Shown here: positions 34,989-48,700 of the stretch, in pieces
How positions within the stretch are numbered: position 1 is the first letter of the stretch
Layout of the letters: every line of letters starts with the position of its first letter
DNA from: Poecilobothrus nobilitatus
Taxonomy: Eukaryota > Arthropoda > Insecta > Diptera > Dolichopodidae
Length of the DNA: 64,000 nucleotides
Direction: 5' to 3'
Assembly (NCBI GenBank): GCA_947095535.1
Contig: OX352772.1
Location: 43,357,445-43,421,444 of the forward strand
Made by a program: the position numbers and the translations under genes
Notes under the pieces: generated by a model
Told to the model about the DNA's origin: nothing
The model's database searches: none
What the model saw: only the letters and a program-made list of their open reading frames with translations

Positions 34989-35405
34989 CTTATTAAAGTA
35001 ATAAAATAACAACAAATTGTTGAAATAAATAAAATGACAACTGTGAATTTTGCAGAAATATAATAGACATGTCATACTCATAGGTCATAACCATGTCATA
35101 ACATATTGCAGTGCACAGACAAACGCCATAAGCGATGAGTAGATAAAACACTAATAATGCCCCTCCTATTTTTTTTAAACTATTCAATAATTTCTAAGTT
35201 TATATTTAAAAAAATTAACCTACCTTTTGTTTTTTTATATCTTTTAATTATTTTTGATTAGAACCAACATTTTTGGTTAATTTCTAATCAAATTTATTAT
35301 TTAAATAAAATTCAAACTACATTTGACACAACTGCAAAAAGAAATAAAACATATGGAATCAATCAACATTAAACAACACAAGTGACAGTTTATGTCGTCA
35401 AAACG

Positions 35406-35411
35406 CACGTG
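35406..35411. promoter_or_regulatory. E-box CACGTG near RBM19
   Basis: A second CACGTG (context CGCACGTGAAAA) lies 93 bp upstream of the RBM19 ATG, in the same divergent intergenic region as the first. It is a candidate Myc/Max site. Confidence 0.5.
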
Positions 35412-35504
35412 AAAATAATTTTGTAAACAAAACAAAATAATGCAATATTTTTAAAGTTCAGTTGGTTTTATTTAATTTTTAAGTGTTTTTAAGCATTAAG
35501 AAAC

Positions 35505-38500
35505 ATGGGTTCAAGATTAATAGTTAAAAATTTACCAAAAAATGTAATTTATAATATATTAATGTCAAACAATTAAAAATTTTAATGTATCTTTAATTTT
35601 AGATTACTGAAAGTAAACTTCGTCAACTTTTTGAAGAAAAAGGCACAATAACTGATATACAATTAAAATATACAAAAGATGGTATTTTTAGACAATTTGC
35701 TTTTATTGGTTATCAAAATGAAGACGATGCAAATATTGCCCTTAAATATTTTAATAATTCATTTTTACAAACTGCAAGAATTAAAGTAGAACATTGTGAA
35801 GCTTTAGGTAGTGAGCAGAAAGCAAAATCATGGAGTAAACATGCGACTGACAGTGATGCATATAGAAAACTTCATGGAATTGTTGAACAAGAACGTCTTG
35901 AAAAAGAAAAAAGGTTATTAGAGAAAAAATTAAAAAAGAAAAACAAAATTGAAGAAATTATTGGAGAACATAAAGATGATCCAGAATTTCAAGAGTTTAT
36001 GAAAGTTCATGATAAAAATCGTAATTTATGGGCAAATGATGAATTTATTAATGATGAACAAAATGCTAATCAAGAAACTGAAAGTTTAAAAGTGAAAGTT
36101 GAAAAAGGCCCTGAAGATGATAAGGAAAAAATTCAGTCATCAGAAGTTAATGATTCTGGAAGTGAAGATGAAGGAAGTGAAGAAGAAAGTGACGATGACA
36201 GTCAAAATGAAGAAAATGAGGTACAAACACAAAAAAAAATTGCATTAAAAAATGAAATAAGTGATTTGGAGTATATGAAATCTTTAATGCAAAACAAAAA
36301 TGCAGAAACGGAATCTAAGCTATCTAAAACTAAAACAAAAGCGAAAGTAAAAAACACGCAAGAGTCAATTGATCTACTCACGATCAAGATTCGTAACATA
36401 CCATTTAAAACTAAGAAACAAGATATAATACAATTTTTTAAACCTCTTAAACCATATTCTATTAGAGTTCCAAGAGGGAAAAAAGGCTTTTGTTATGTAG
36501 GGTTTAAACAAGATAAAGATTTTAAAAAAGCGATGTTAAAAGATAAAAGTTTTATAAAAGGAAAACAAGTTTTTCTTTCAAATTTTACAGAACAAAATAA
36601 AAAAACAAAATTACAGAAGGAGCAAAATAATGCAGAAAATTTAGATAAAAGTGGTAAATGGACAAAACAGCAAGAAGAATTACAAAATGAAGAAGAAATT
36701 TCAGAGTCTGGTAAAATATTTTTTAGAAATTTAGCCTATACTGTTACCGATGATGATATTCAAAAATTATTTGAAAAATTTGGACCTGTTGCTGAAATTA
36801 GTTTACCGATAGATCCAGTTACAAGAAAAATTAAAGGATTTGGTACAATAACATTTGTAATGCCGGAACATGCTGTATTAGCTTTTAATGAACTTGATGG
36901 ATCGACATTTCATGGTCGATTATTACATCTAATACCTGGGAAATCTAAAGATCATGACGAGCAAGATGAAAATTCAGAAGGATTATCATTTAAGGCAAAA
37001 AAAGCTTTAAAATTAAAAAAGTCTGCCGGTCAATCTCATAACTGGAATATGCTCTTCATGGGTTCTAATGCTGTTGCTGATATTTTAGCTAAACAATTTA
37101 ATACTTCTAAAGAAACTGTAAGAAATTAACATTTTATTATATAATTTTTCACTGAATTTCTATTAATTTAAACTTTTTAATAATTCTAGATTTTTGACAC
37201 AAATGCTGGAGGTTCTAATGCTGCTGTACGGTTAGCCCTTGGGGAAACACAGGTTATTATGGAAATGAAAAAATTCCTTGAAGATAACGATGTTCAATTG
37301 AATGTTTTTGAATCAGAACCTAAAAAGCGATCAAAAACAGTAATTTTAGCAAAAAATTTGCCAGCTGAAACAACAGTAGAAGAACTAACACCATTATTTT
37401 CTAAATTTGGCCTTTTGGGACGTATTGTTTTACCTCCAAGTGGAGTAACAGCAATTATTGAATATTTAGATCCATCTGAAGCTAAAAAAGCTTTTTATAA
37501 ATTAGCATACAGTAAATTTAAACATTTGCCACTATATTTGGAATGGGCACCAGAAAATACTTTTAAAGAATCATCTGATTTAGATAGCAAAAGTATTAAT
37601 ACTGAGAAAGAAAAGAATTCCTCAGATAAAAACGAAGAAACTAATGATGAAGAAAATGATAATAGAAAAGAAGAAAGTAAAAAAGAAGAATATAATGTAA
37701 ATGAAAATGAAGTTGATGATGATGATGAACCACCAGAAATGGGCACCACTTTGTTCTTACATAATTTGAATTTTAGTACAAGGCAAGAAGCTGTTAGAAA
37801 TCATTTTAAACATTTGGGAAGAATACATATAGTTCAAGTTGCAATGCGTAAAGACCCAAAAAATCCCAATATTGTAACATCTTTAGGTTATGGTTTTATT
37901 CAATTTAAAAAGAAAGCTACAACAGAACGTGCACTTAAAGAAATGCAAATGACGACCATAGAGGGTAATACAGTAACACTTAAACGTAGTGATAGGACTT
38001 TAAAGTATGTTATTTTTTTTTTTATTAAAAAAAATAGTCCTACAAAAATTAATTATTGTTTTTTAAGATCTGATATTAAAACATCTAGAAAGAAAACTCA
38101 ACAAACTGCTCAAACTGGTTCTAAACTTTTAATTAGGAATATTCCTTTTCAAGCTAAACCAAAGGAAATTTACGAGATATTTAAGTGAGTTGTAGTAATT
38201 TTAAATGAATATTTTCATATTATTTTAATTTTGTCTTTTTTTAGGGCTTTTGGCGAATTGAGATCAGTTAGATTACCTAAAAAATTAACACCTGGCGAAC
38301 AATCACTTCGTGGTTTTGGTTTTGTAGATTATTTAAGTAAAAGCGATGCAAAAAAAGCTTTTGACAATTGCAGTGGCAGTACACATTTATACGGCAGGCG
38401 TTTAGTTTTAGAATGGGCGAAAAATGATGATGAAGATGTTTCAGAATTGAGAAAGAGAACAGCTGAAGGATTTAAAGATACTAGTAGTAAAAAAGTAAAA

Positions 38501-38587
38501 TATTCTAATAAAGCCGTATTTGACAGTAGTCAAATCAAAGAAACAGATAAACAAAATGAGGATGATGAGGATGAAATGGATGATTGA
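35505..38587 (+). CDS. RBM19: RNA-binding protein 19 (RBM19/Mrd1), five exons
   Basis: Exons are 35505-35543, 35603-37117, 37190-38004, 38068-38184 and 38245-38587. All introns are short GT-AG, and the joined frame is 942 aa (family about 900-960). RBM19/Mrd1 binds pre-rRNA in the small-subunit processome and is needed for cleavage at 18S rRNA boundaries. Six RRM domains are visible. RRM1 is at about 3-80 (LIVKNLPKN, FAFIGY), RRM2 at 273-340 (IKIRNIPF), RRM3 at 383-460 (IFFRNLAY, GFGTITF). RRM4 is at 568-640 (VILAKNLP), RRM5 at 703-785 (LFLHNLNF, GYGFIQF) and RRM6 at about 810-890 (LLIRNIPF, GFGFVDY). Acidic Ser/Glu-rich linkers separate RRM1-2 and RRM4-5. ATG 35505 is chosen because it starts RRM1. 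An in-frame-looking extension across the fourth donor (38005 onward) is intronic. Confidence 0.95.
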
Positions 38588-39590
38588 TGTATATAATTAA
38601 AACTTTATTTAATTGTTAATAAATATTTTAAAATCTATTTTTTCTGGCTTTTTCTTTTTTAAATAGAAATAAACGAAAATCGAAGTTAAGTTTTATTTTT
38701 TTTCCTTTAAACTTTTAATTAGAACTAAAACTAGAATCTGAAAAAACACAACTATTCTCTCTAATTACTAAATGCAAATAATATGTAAATAACACATTTT
38801 GAAAATCCAAGGAATAAAACTGGTCGGAGATGCAGAAACAATTACGCTATAATACGGTTTCTTTCATGTAGAAATAAACGGTACGAAATCGGTTATGAAT
38901 TCAGTATTGCTGGTAATTGGTATTGTTCATAAAGTATTTCGTGCATCATTCAGTGATACAAAAACGGATCACTTTTTGAATATAAAAACTAAACTGCTTT
39001 CGAATTTTTAAAAATTTTGACAGTTTAATTTTAAATTGCTGTGGTGCGTTTAAGCAAAAAAAATGTTTTGAAGATTTGTATAAAATTAAATATAACTGGT
39101 GTTACATTTACGAACTCGTATGTTGGTAGTATTGGTAGTATGTATGAAATATTTTAGAAGAAAAATCATGGAACTTGAATATCTAATAGTTAATACATGA
39201 ACCATTCTAGTAATTTTTTTGTTTTTGTACAGATTTGACCAGATATTATCCTTTAAAATTATTTCTTTTTTTTTACAAGTGTCAACACCATATGAACAGG
39301 GATACAACCTCACTGTCAATTTTTTTAACTTAAGTAAACAATCAACAGGTTGTTGTTTTGTTATAAATTCGATTCGATTTCATAAGTTCATATATGTATG
39401 TATACATATGCTTGTGTATGTTTTTATCGGTTTGTATGCTCATAATTTGTTTTGATTCCATTTTCGTTGAATATCCAAACAAAATAAAAGAAAAACCGGT
39501 TTCTTATTAGAATTTTTTTTTGTTTATTTTTTTTTATTTTCCTTCCATGTCAACGGATCGGAATATCGGATACTAAAAAATAACAATGTT
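38588..39590. other. intergenic DNA between RBM19 and IFT140
   Basis: AATAAA at 38618-38623 is the likely RBM19 polyadenylation signal. The rest is AT-rich, and opposing short frames at 39086-39455 show no family features. Confidence 0.5.
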
Positions 39591-39604
39591 GCTTCCATAG
39601 TAAC
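39591..39604. promoter_or_regulatory. candidate RFX X-box upstream of IFT140
   Basis: GCTTCC-AT-AGTAAC fits the general X-box form RYYNYY-N(1-3)-RRNRAC, the binding site of RFX factors that drive cilium genes. It sits 126-139 bp before the ATG, the usual distance for fly ciliary genes. The wider 39588-39604 is an imperfect palindrome (GTTGC...GTAAC). The left half-site is weak, so this is a moderate match. Confidence 0.5.
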
Positions 39605-39729
39605 ACTTTGTTTTGGTTTATAAATATGTTTAAGTCAAATTTTAAATTTTAATCTGGTATTTTTCAAGAACAATAATAATTATTAATTAATTATTATTTT
39701 AAAGTTAAATATTAAAGCAAAATAAAAAC

Positions 39730-42700
39730 ATGACTTTATATTTTGATTCAAAAGTAAAATTTTTTGATAGTGATGCAGTAAGCACTATTGGAAAATGGCA
39801 TATAAATGAACCAATTTTTGCAGTTGCTTCCTTCAGTCAAGATCGCGGTGGTTCTGTTACTATTTTTGATGATACTGTAAGAAATTTTTTAATAAGTTTA
39901 ATAAATAGTTAATTTATTAAATATGGTAATCTTAGGGAGAACCATTAAATGAAGTGACATATCCCTATAATCAAGTATCACAAGTGTCAGCTTTAGCATG
40001 GCATCCAGAAAAAAAACTATTAATCACTGGTTGGGAAAATGGTGAAATTCATTGTTGGTTTGATGGTAATCGTGAATTTACAAGTATTCAAGGACCACAT
40101 AAAGTTCCAATTAATTTAATGGAATTTAGTGAAAAAGGTGGAAGATTGGTAACATCCGATTCGGTTAGTAAATACACAATTTATTTCTTAATTTGTATAT
40201 AAATACCTTTGATTTGAGCTAAATCAAAGGTATAGAGTTAGAATTTTTATTATTAACAGTAATAATATTATAAAACTATTATAAAAACGCCATAGAATTT
40301 CCAATAAGCTTTTAATTGCAGATGGGGTTGCTAACAATTTGGCGTTGTGATGGTCAATCTCAATTTTCAACAATGTTTTTACATGAGCTTAAGGATACTT
40401 TGTTGCATATAACATTTAGAAGGACTGTAGATAGTCCAGTTAGAACTGAGTTATCGAATTTAGCAAAAGCTGCAGTTGGTAAGTATTTATGTTATTCTAA
40501 ATAACTATATAAAAAATGTTTAATTAAAATTGGTTTTTTATTAATTTGTTTAATAAATAATAACTGATTTTAGCTGGTGATGAAGATGCATTAGATATTT
40601 TAACTAATTGGAGACCAAGAACTGCAGCTAGAAATTTAACACATTCTGGAGTTAAAGATAATCATAGTTTTTATGTTGGAACAAGATCAGGTCTAATTCT
40701 TTATTTTAATCAAGCTGGTATATGTACAGAAGCACTGAAAAATAAATCGTCACCAATTACACAAATTTTGTGGCATCCAAAAAGGTATAAATGTAAAAGT
40801 AATGTTTCTATTCTCTTTCTATTATGTTTCTTTTTAATATTTATAAATGTATGCGCCTTTCTAGTTAAATTTTAAATAAAAAAATATACTTCCATATTTT
40901 TAATTTTAATAAAAACTGTTCAGTTTATTTTTATTTACATAATTACATAATTACATTTTATTTACATAATATGTAATTTCATTATTTTTCTGATTTATTA
41001 CTTTATTTGTTAGAGATGCTATTGTTTGCCTAATGGAAGACATGACTGTGGCGCATTATTTATCTGAATCATCTGGTTCTTTAACCGAATTAGATCGTGT
41101 TAAATTAAGTGGAAAAATTCCTGGTAATAATGGGGAAATTTCATGGGCTGCTAATGCATTAGCAATAATTACTGGTAAGCTACAAAGTAGAGGGGAATCA
41201 AAATTATTAAATTTAAGCATATTTACTATTTGAGACATTAAAATCTAATAATTGCAGGTGATTTTAATGTTCGTATATGGGATATTGATACAAGTGATAA
41301 TTTTTTATTACCAATGTTCTTACCAACTACAGATGGTTAGTTTCTTGTATTGATTTTAAATCTAATAAATTTAATATACATATTAAATAAATAAAAAAAA
41401 ACTCAAATTACTCAAATTTTAATACTAAAATAATATGAGAGACTATATAGAAATGTACAAATTCATACAAAAATTTGTACTAATTTTTTTTCAAACGAAC
41501 CAGAAAAACTGGCTACTTAGTGTTAAAAATCTTAAAGCACAGAAATATTTATTTTGTACTCTAGCTAAAAAAATTTAGCGAAAACCTGAATCTTCTGTAA
41601 AATTTGATCTAAAATGATCATTCATATATTTTAAGCCATATAACTTTTAAAATATAAAAATAAGCGAAAAATGAAAAAATATATTTAAGAAAATATGTAC
41701 GAGTATTTAATATATCGAATAGAAATCTAAATTTTCAATATGATAACGAAGACATTCTAAATATCACTTTACAAAAAATAGAGAATATCTAGCTAAATAT
41801 TTCATATAGAAAAAAATTAAATAAAAATAGGTTATTTTATAATGTTGACTTTTTTAATAACAACAAGAAAAAAAAATTCAAGGTTAATCATTCATATGCA
41901 TTCAGTATTTCACTACTATAAGCAGAATTTTTTTAATGTATGAGATGATATGGTATGAATAGTATGAAAGTTATCTATTTTATGGAAATCATCTGATTTA
42001 ACTGCATGATTTATTTAACAGATTTAATATACAGTATCCAGCAAAAGTAATGGTAATTTAAAAAAATATATAAACTACAAACAATAAATATAGAAAAGCA
42101 ACAAAATAATTTCGGCATTCGATCTAGTGATTTTTTTTAACTTGCTAACTTCAGTGAAAAATAAACAAAAAAATTAACAAAAATTTTTGCTTTATGATTT
42201 TATTTTATTTTTTGATCTCATATTGTTATAATGGTAATAGTATACCTGTATATACATATATGTGGATATTTTTTGAACATAATTAATATATTATATAATA
42301 ATAATATTCAAATAAAAATAACTGAAATAAAAAATAATGCTTTAAAATACTTATAAACATTTTTTAATTAAAAATTATTCCAATTAGAAGAGTGGCATGA
42401 TTTTTGCTGAATACTGTACATATTCATAAAAATTATGAATATCTGACCAAAGTAAATGCATGAAAATACATATATATGAACCTGGCCAATACAGAACATG
42501 GAAGACCAGGTTATTTCAATTTCAAACCAAAGAATTGCCTTTTTTGGTAAATTAATCAAATTATAGAGAATGAAAGAAGTACAACAAAGAAATTTCTAAT
42601 AATTGCATTAAAAAATGTATTTTTATATAAACAGATTTAAGTACATATTTATGTTAATTGTATTTTTAATAATAAGTTCTGTGTAGTCTCTGATAATATA

Positions 42701-45700
42701 ATATTAAATTGTTGTTGTTAATATTAAATTTAATAAATTTAGATACAATACCATCAGATTCAACAAAACAACAATATATAAATACAAATAGTGGTCATAA
42801 TCATATATCAAGTACAAAAACAATAAATGAAGTATTTATATGCATTGCTTATTGTCCGGATAATCAAACTTTATGTGCTGGAACCAATCAAGGTAATTTA
42901 TATACCTGGAAGCGTATAATTACAATGGGAACAACACCAACAACAATATCATTATCTAATTATTCAAATGATATTCCGGAAAATTCTTGGCAATTAAATA
43001 ATATTTCAGCGGTAAGAGGTGCTATAAAACAATGCTATTGGGGTATAAATGAAACAATGAAACCATGTATATTAGTTAATTGTGTTTCAAATGTGTATGT
43101 ACTTAAGGTAAGTAAAATTGAACTATTTTATATTTGTAAATATGTATGTATATACAATTACCATAGTAAGATTTATTTAATTAAAATGATTCCCATTTAA
43201 TTTGAATAAAGATATTTATGTGGTTTGTCACTGTATAAAAAAACTGCTTTTCCTTTTAACGTTTTTATTTTATTGTTATACAATTCGGAAAAGAGAAGAA
43301 TTTGTTGTTTTTGTATTTTAAACTATTTTAAGTTACTGCTTTAAATTAACTTATAGAAGTTAATTAATAGAATTGATTTTTTTTTAAATAATTTTAGTCG
43401 ATTTAATTTTTCTTTGTTTGAATATTAAAACATAAATTTTAACATCTTGTTTGACATGAATTTTTTGTGGAAAATTGAATATTGGGAATTATTTGCATAT
43501 TTTATAAATATAGTTTTCGGAATTTATGATAAAATAACAGAAAACTATTAACAATCTTTAAATGTTTTCGAAAAATTATATTATTTATTGAATTTTAAAA
43601 TCAAATTTTTTGTTTCTTAACTTTTATTATATAATTTTAAATTAATAAATTATTATTTTTATGTTTTAGTGCCGAAATTATTAATTTGAATTTGATATGT
43701 TTACATGTTTCTCAATCTTTTGCTACCAATCTTTTTATGTAACTAGGACTGTTCGGCAAAATAATGTGTGACTCATAGCATTATCAGTGTTAATCGTTTC
43801 ATTCATTTTTTTATGTAAATTTTTCAGTATCATTTGCATCATTTAAACTCGTTTGTGGTACGAATATTGCAAATGTGGAACCACCACATGCGTTCTCTAA
43901 TTGTTGAGGATTATACATATCTAAAGTGCAAAGATTTAAGGTGACCTACTAATTTGAAATCAATTTTCATTTCCTAAATTTAGCTTCTCTTGACCAGACT
44001 GTACATGAGTACTAAAGGACCCATTTTTTGCTTAAAAAAGGAAGTCGGCAGTCAATATTATTTATAATTATTAAGCCTTTAATTATTTTGTATATTCTAT
44101 AATTTGATCTGATTTGATCCAATTCTTTTGATTTTAAAATTTTTAAAATTGCTATTTTGTCATTTTCGTGGTATATACTCTTCAAATATCGTATTATATC
44201 TCCCTGATTCAGAATTCTCAATTCGGAGAAGCTCTTCGGTGCTCTTCCATCTTCTCTTTTGAAATCTTAAGTTCGAACATTGGCGCAGAATGTGGAGTAC
44301 TGTTTTATTGCCTTTTACCGCGCATCCTCGGTATAGGTTTGTTTCTACTATGCCTATTTTCTCGGTATGTGCTCTTAGCATCAGATGGTCTGTGTTGAAT
44401 CCCATAAAATGTCTGATATACAGTCTGTTAGGAATCTTTCTTAACGAAGCATAAAAAAGGTTGGGCTCAAATAGTTATTTTTAAAAATGTTAATGACTTT
44501 TTTCTAGTCAAAATGAAAAATTTGTACAGCACAATAAAAGAAAAACGTTTTTAAACTTCGGAATATTTTTGACATTCCGAATTGTTTAATGGACACTAGT
44601 TATAGCGAAATGTAAAATCCATATGTGTAATCCTTTGAAGCATATGTAAAATCCATGAAATCCTTTAAAGGATATTGTTTGTATTTATATATTAGGACGA
44701 AAAAATCGTGTTAATAACAACAGATAAGTAATATTTGACTTTCATTATATTATGTTGGAAAATATATCGGTAAAAGGTGTAATTGGACAGTTTTCGTATA
44801 TTTACGCAGTTATGAAATGTTACAGTTCGATAACTTCTACAATAGCAGTTACAACAGCAACTAAATTACAGCCCACGAATTTTTGTTTACTTTGGCTGAC
44901 TTCAGAATTGCATATATCTGCGATATTACTACAAGATTACTACTTTTACTACAAATGTATAATATAAACCACAAATATACAATGCATTTATTTACATTGC
45001 ATATAAAATTTTTGAAACATAAACATCTGCTTAAAATTGTCAAAAACTAATTTATTTATTTATTTTTTTGTTAAAAACATCCCATTTCATAATAACTTCA
45101 ACATAAATAGATAAAAAAGATCAAAATACAAAACGATTTGAAATGTATACTAAAGCAGCTACAAATTTTTGTATACATAAAATACCCACTATGTGCACAT
45201 TATGTGCGTATAACAAACAATATTGAATGCAAAACTTTGTAAATATCTGTGCATATAAACTTTTTGAACGCTTTGTACAGTACTACTACAGTATATTTAT
45301 GATTTTGAAGTCAGAGTTTATCTTAGATTTCACGTTTTACTTATTACTTTTTTGCCATGTCATACGAAAAGTCATATAATCTATTGTTTGGCCAAAAAAG
45401 GAAGGTGGTGTTTAGTGGGTTAAAGTTTCACACACTTATAGAAGATTCGTGCTCGTTTCACTCTTTTATAGTGCCTTTCGATATGGTTTCCGCACCTACC
45501 CTCGTAAAAAAAGATAATTTTTCTTAAATACCAGATTTTTTTTACTGGTATAATTATTATGGTGCTTATTAGTTATCATGCAAAGTGTACGGCTGCTAAA
45601 CCGTACGTTTCTAGAGATTCGATTTAAGTTTATATTGTGGTTATCATGCAAACCGCAAACGTAAATTTAAACATAAAAGTTTAAACTCGGTATCATGCAA

Positions 45701-48700
45701 ACCTTAAACGTAAATGCTAGTATGAAAACAGCAACCATACCGTTGGATTTTTAAACGTATGTTTTAGCTCGCGGTTCTTTTAGTTTTTTATGTTTTTTTG
45801 TTTCTTTTTTGTGTTTTAAAAATTCAAAATAAGCCAAGTTGAATTTATTTTGTTTAAAATATTTAAAAAAGTCATTTTTGAGTATATGCTTTTTGTTTTA
45901 TTTGCTATTTTTAACATGAATGTATAAGATAGCTATTGTTTTCATACCAAAAACTTTTAACTGCGAAAGAAATATCCACATATGCATTTACATTTATTCC
46001 TTTATTTTCTTTTTACTAGAGGCTTTAAGACGCGCTAGATGCTTTAAGAGACCATAGAGGCTTTAAATTTAGTGCTTTTATTTCAAAAATTCAAATAATT
46101 AACAATAAAATAAATAGGATGTATATTAAAAATTATTGTAATTTAAAATTAAAATTTTAAGAATAATATAATTAATTTAAAAATAAAAACATACATATGT
46201 ATGTATATGTTATAATTTATTAGGAACAACCATTATTATCATGTTATCGTCGTAATATATGGGCAATACAACGAAGTGCTAATCAAATTTATGTTGAACA
46301 TTCAATTGGTAAAGCGGCAACAGTTCATGCTGATATTTCAATAACAAATATTGCATTAACTGAAATAAATTTAATTTTAAGCAATGGTAAAACAATTATT
46401 GTTTACCGTATTAATAAAGATGATGATTTTGTTACGGCAACAACAACAATTGGTCCAAATGGTACAGCAATTTCAACAACAGTTACTGGTGAAGAAAATG
46501 ATAAAATTTTATCGATAAAATTTATGCAAACATTTCAATGTGAATGTTTAGATTTATATGTGCATTATCAAAGTAGTCAAATATATTGTCTTACTAATCG
46601 TGATATAAAAATTTATTCATTAGGTGGTGTTGTATTAAAAGAAATTAAATCAAATGATAATGAAGGTATTTATAAATAATTATTAATTAAATATTAAATG
46701 ATAAAAAATTTTGATATTATTATAAATTTATTTAGATTTTAGTTTTTATTTTATTTTATTGCTTTTTTCTCATCATAACGTTCTTGTTTCCTTCTTTATT
46801 TAAATTTTAATTACGAGTCTTGCTTTCTCTGTCAAATTCAATTGAATTGAAGGGCGCTATATTTAATTGGTATTATGGTTGTCACAACGTGACTAACAAA
46901 AGATTCAAAAGTGATAAAACACTAAAATAAATCCCAATTTTGTTTTTAAAGCTCTACTCACAATTTTTAGAATATTGTTTTTAATTTTTCAAATAAAAAT
47001 ATAAAGGTATCTTTGTAGTTTAAAAATACAAATTAATTGTAGATAAATATTCAATTATTATTTTACTTTCCATTTTCTAACTCCAACGGATTTTAATTAT
47101 TTTTCAAAATATCTTCCTTTAATTTTAGAAGAAATTTTCTATTCAGAGTTTCTACCACTAAAATATAATTTCAATGCTGCTAAATGTAACATTACATAGT
47201 AAATATCAAACATTTATACCCGTATGAACTATGTTATAATAAATTTGTCATTACGTTTGTGACACCTTAAAGTAGTCGAGCTAAATATAATGTCAAAGGT
47301 ATGGATCGGCTCAGAATCGAATTCTGAGTCGATTAGGCCATGTACATACGTTGGCCTGTCCGCCCGCACGATAACTCAAAAAGTAAAGGAGGTACGAGAC
47401 TGAAATTTTTTTACGTCACTTTTGCAAAATTGTTAGTTTTGCTCTTTAAATCCAGCATTTTCGGCCGCCGGATTCAAGTAGCTGCCATATAACTTCTTTA
47501 TATGGAAATAACTCAGTATTTTTTGAGGCTTGGTTTCTGGAATTTTGCAAAATGGAGTCGAGTTACAGGCCAACAACATCTGTAAAATTTGGTTATGCTC
47601 GTGCGAAAGATTCGGGTAACTGCCATACAACTTCTCTTTTTAAATGAAAATAACTCCGAGTCTATTGAAGCTAGGTATTTGAAATTTTGTAAAAGATGTC
47701 GAATTGCATGCTAACAACTACTGTGGAATTTAGTTGGGCTAGAGCGGCCGGTTCAGACTTCTTGCACCTCTTGGAATTTTATGAAGCTAGTCGTCTGAAA
47801 TCTTACAAAAGATGACCAAGTTTTAGAGCAATGACTTCTGTAAAATTTGGTTGTGCTGGTGCAATAGATTCGGGTACTAAAACATAAAACATCTGAACTC
47901 ATCATCATAAAATATTTGAATTTTTTTAAAAGATGATGAAGTTTTCTAGAAGCAGGATATATTACGTTAATATGGGTATCCCAGAGTTAACCCAGTCTAC
48001 TCTACTACACTTTTCATCGTTTTTTTATTACGTGGCAATTTTATTTTGTTAAAAATATAAAAACTATTAAGTCTCATTTTTAAATGAAGCAATTATGTTT
48101 ATTCATTCTTTTGCCAGTCGGAACAATAGATTTTTTTTTCTCATTTCTATAACGCTTATTATTTATATTAGTCTATATTAGATATTAGACCAAAATGGAG
48201 CTTTAACTTTTTACGAATCCAAATATATGAATTTATAGCAATACTGATGGCATCTCAACAATATTGTTAAATTGATTTTTTTTTTTTACCGAAGATAAAT
48301 ACATATACGACAAAATAGAGGAAGAGTTTATAAAAGTTTATGGCCTGCACAGAAACGTAAAAACTTTATAAAACTTATAATTCTGTCGTTATAATAAAGA
48401 GGAAAGAAACGCAGAATCAACTTCAAAAATAATGGAGCTAAAATTTTGAAATTTTTACCATTTCATTTTTATGTAAATGGCAATTTCGCTATTTTTATCT
48501 TTGAGTTGAAGAAATTTGGTCAGTGAATTCTAGTAGCTGTCATACAATTTCTTCTCTTATATGAGCATAACTCAGTCATTAATAAAAAATACTAATTAAG
48601 CTAGCTGTCTCAAACAAAAAAAAGTTTAGTTTTATTACAACAATCTCTGCAAAATTTCGTTTGGGTAACAATATAATACAATACAATATAATGCATATCT

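Noticed and set aside
37495..37749. 84-codon minus-strand frame rich in Ser
   Set aside because: It is the reverse of the acidic linker of RBM19 (GAA/GAT codons read as TTC/ATC).
38005..38067. Read-through coding across RBM19 intron 3
   Set aside because: The frame stays open by chance, but GT and AG borders and an intervening Phe/Lys-rich insert within the RRM5-RRM6 linker favour an intron.
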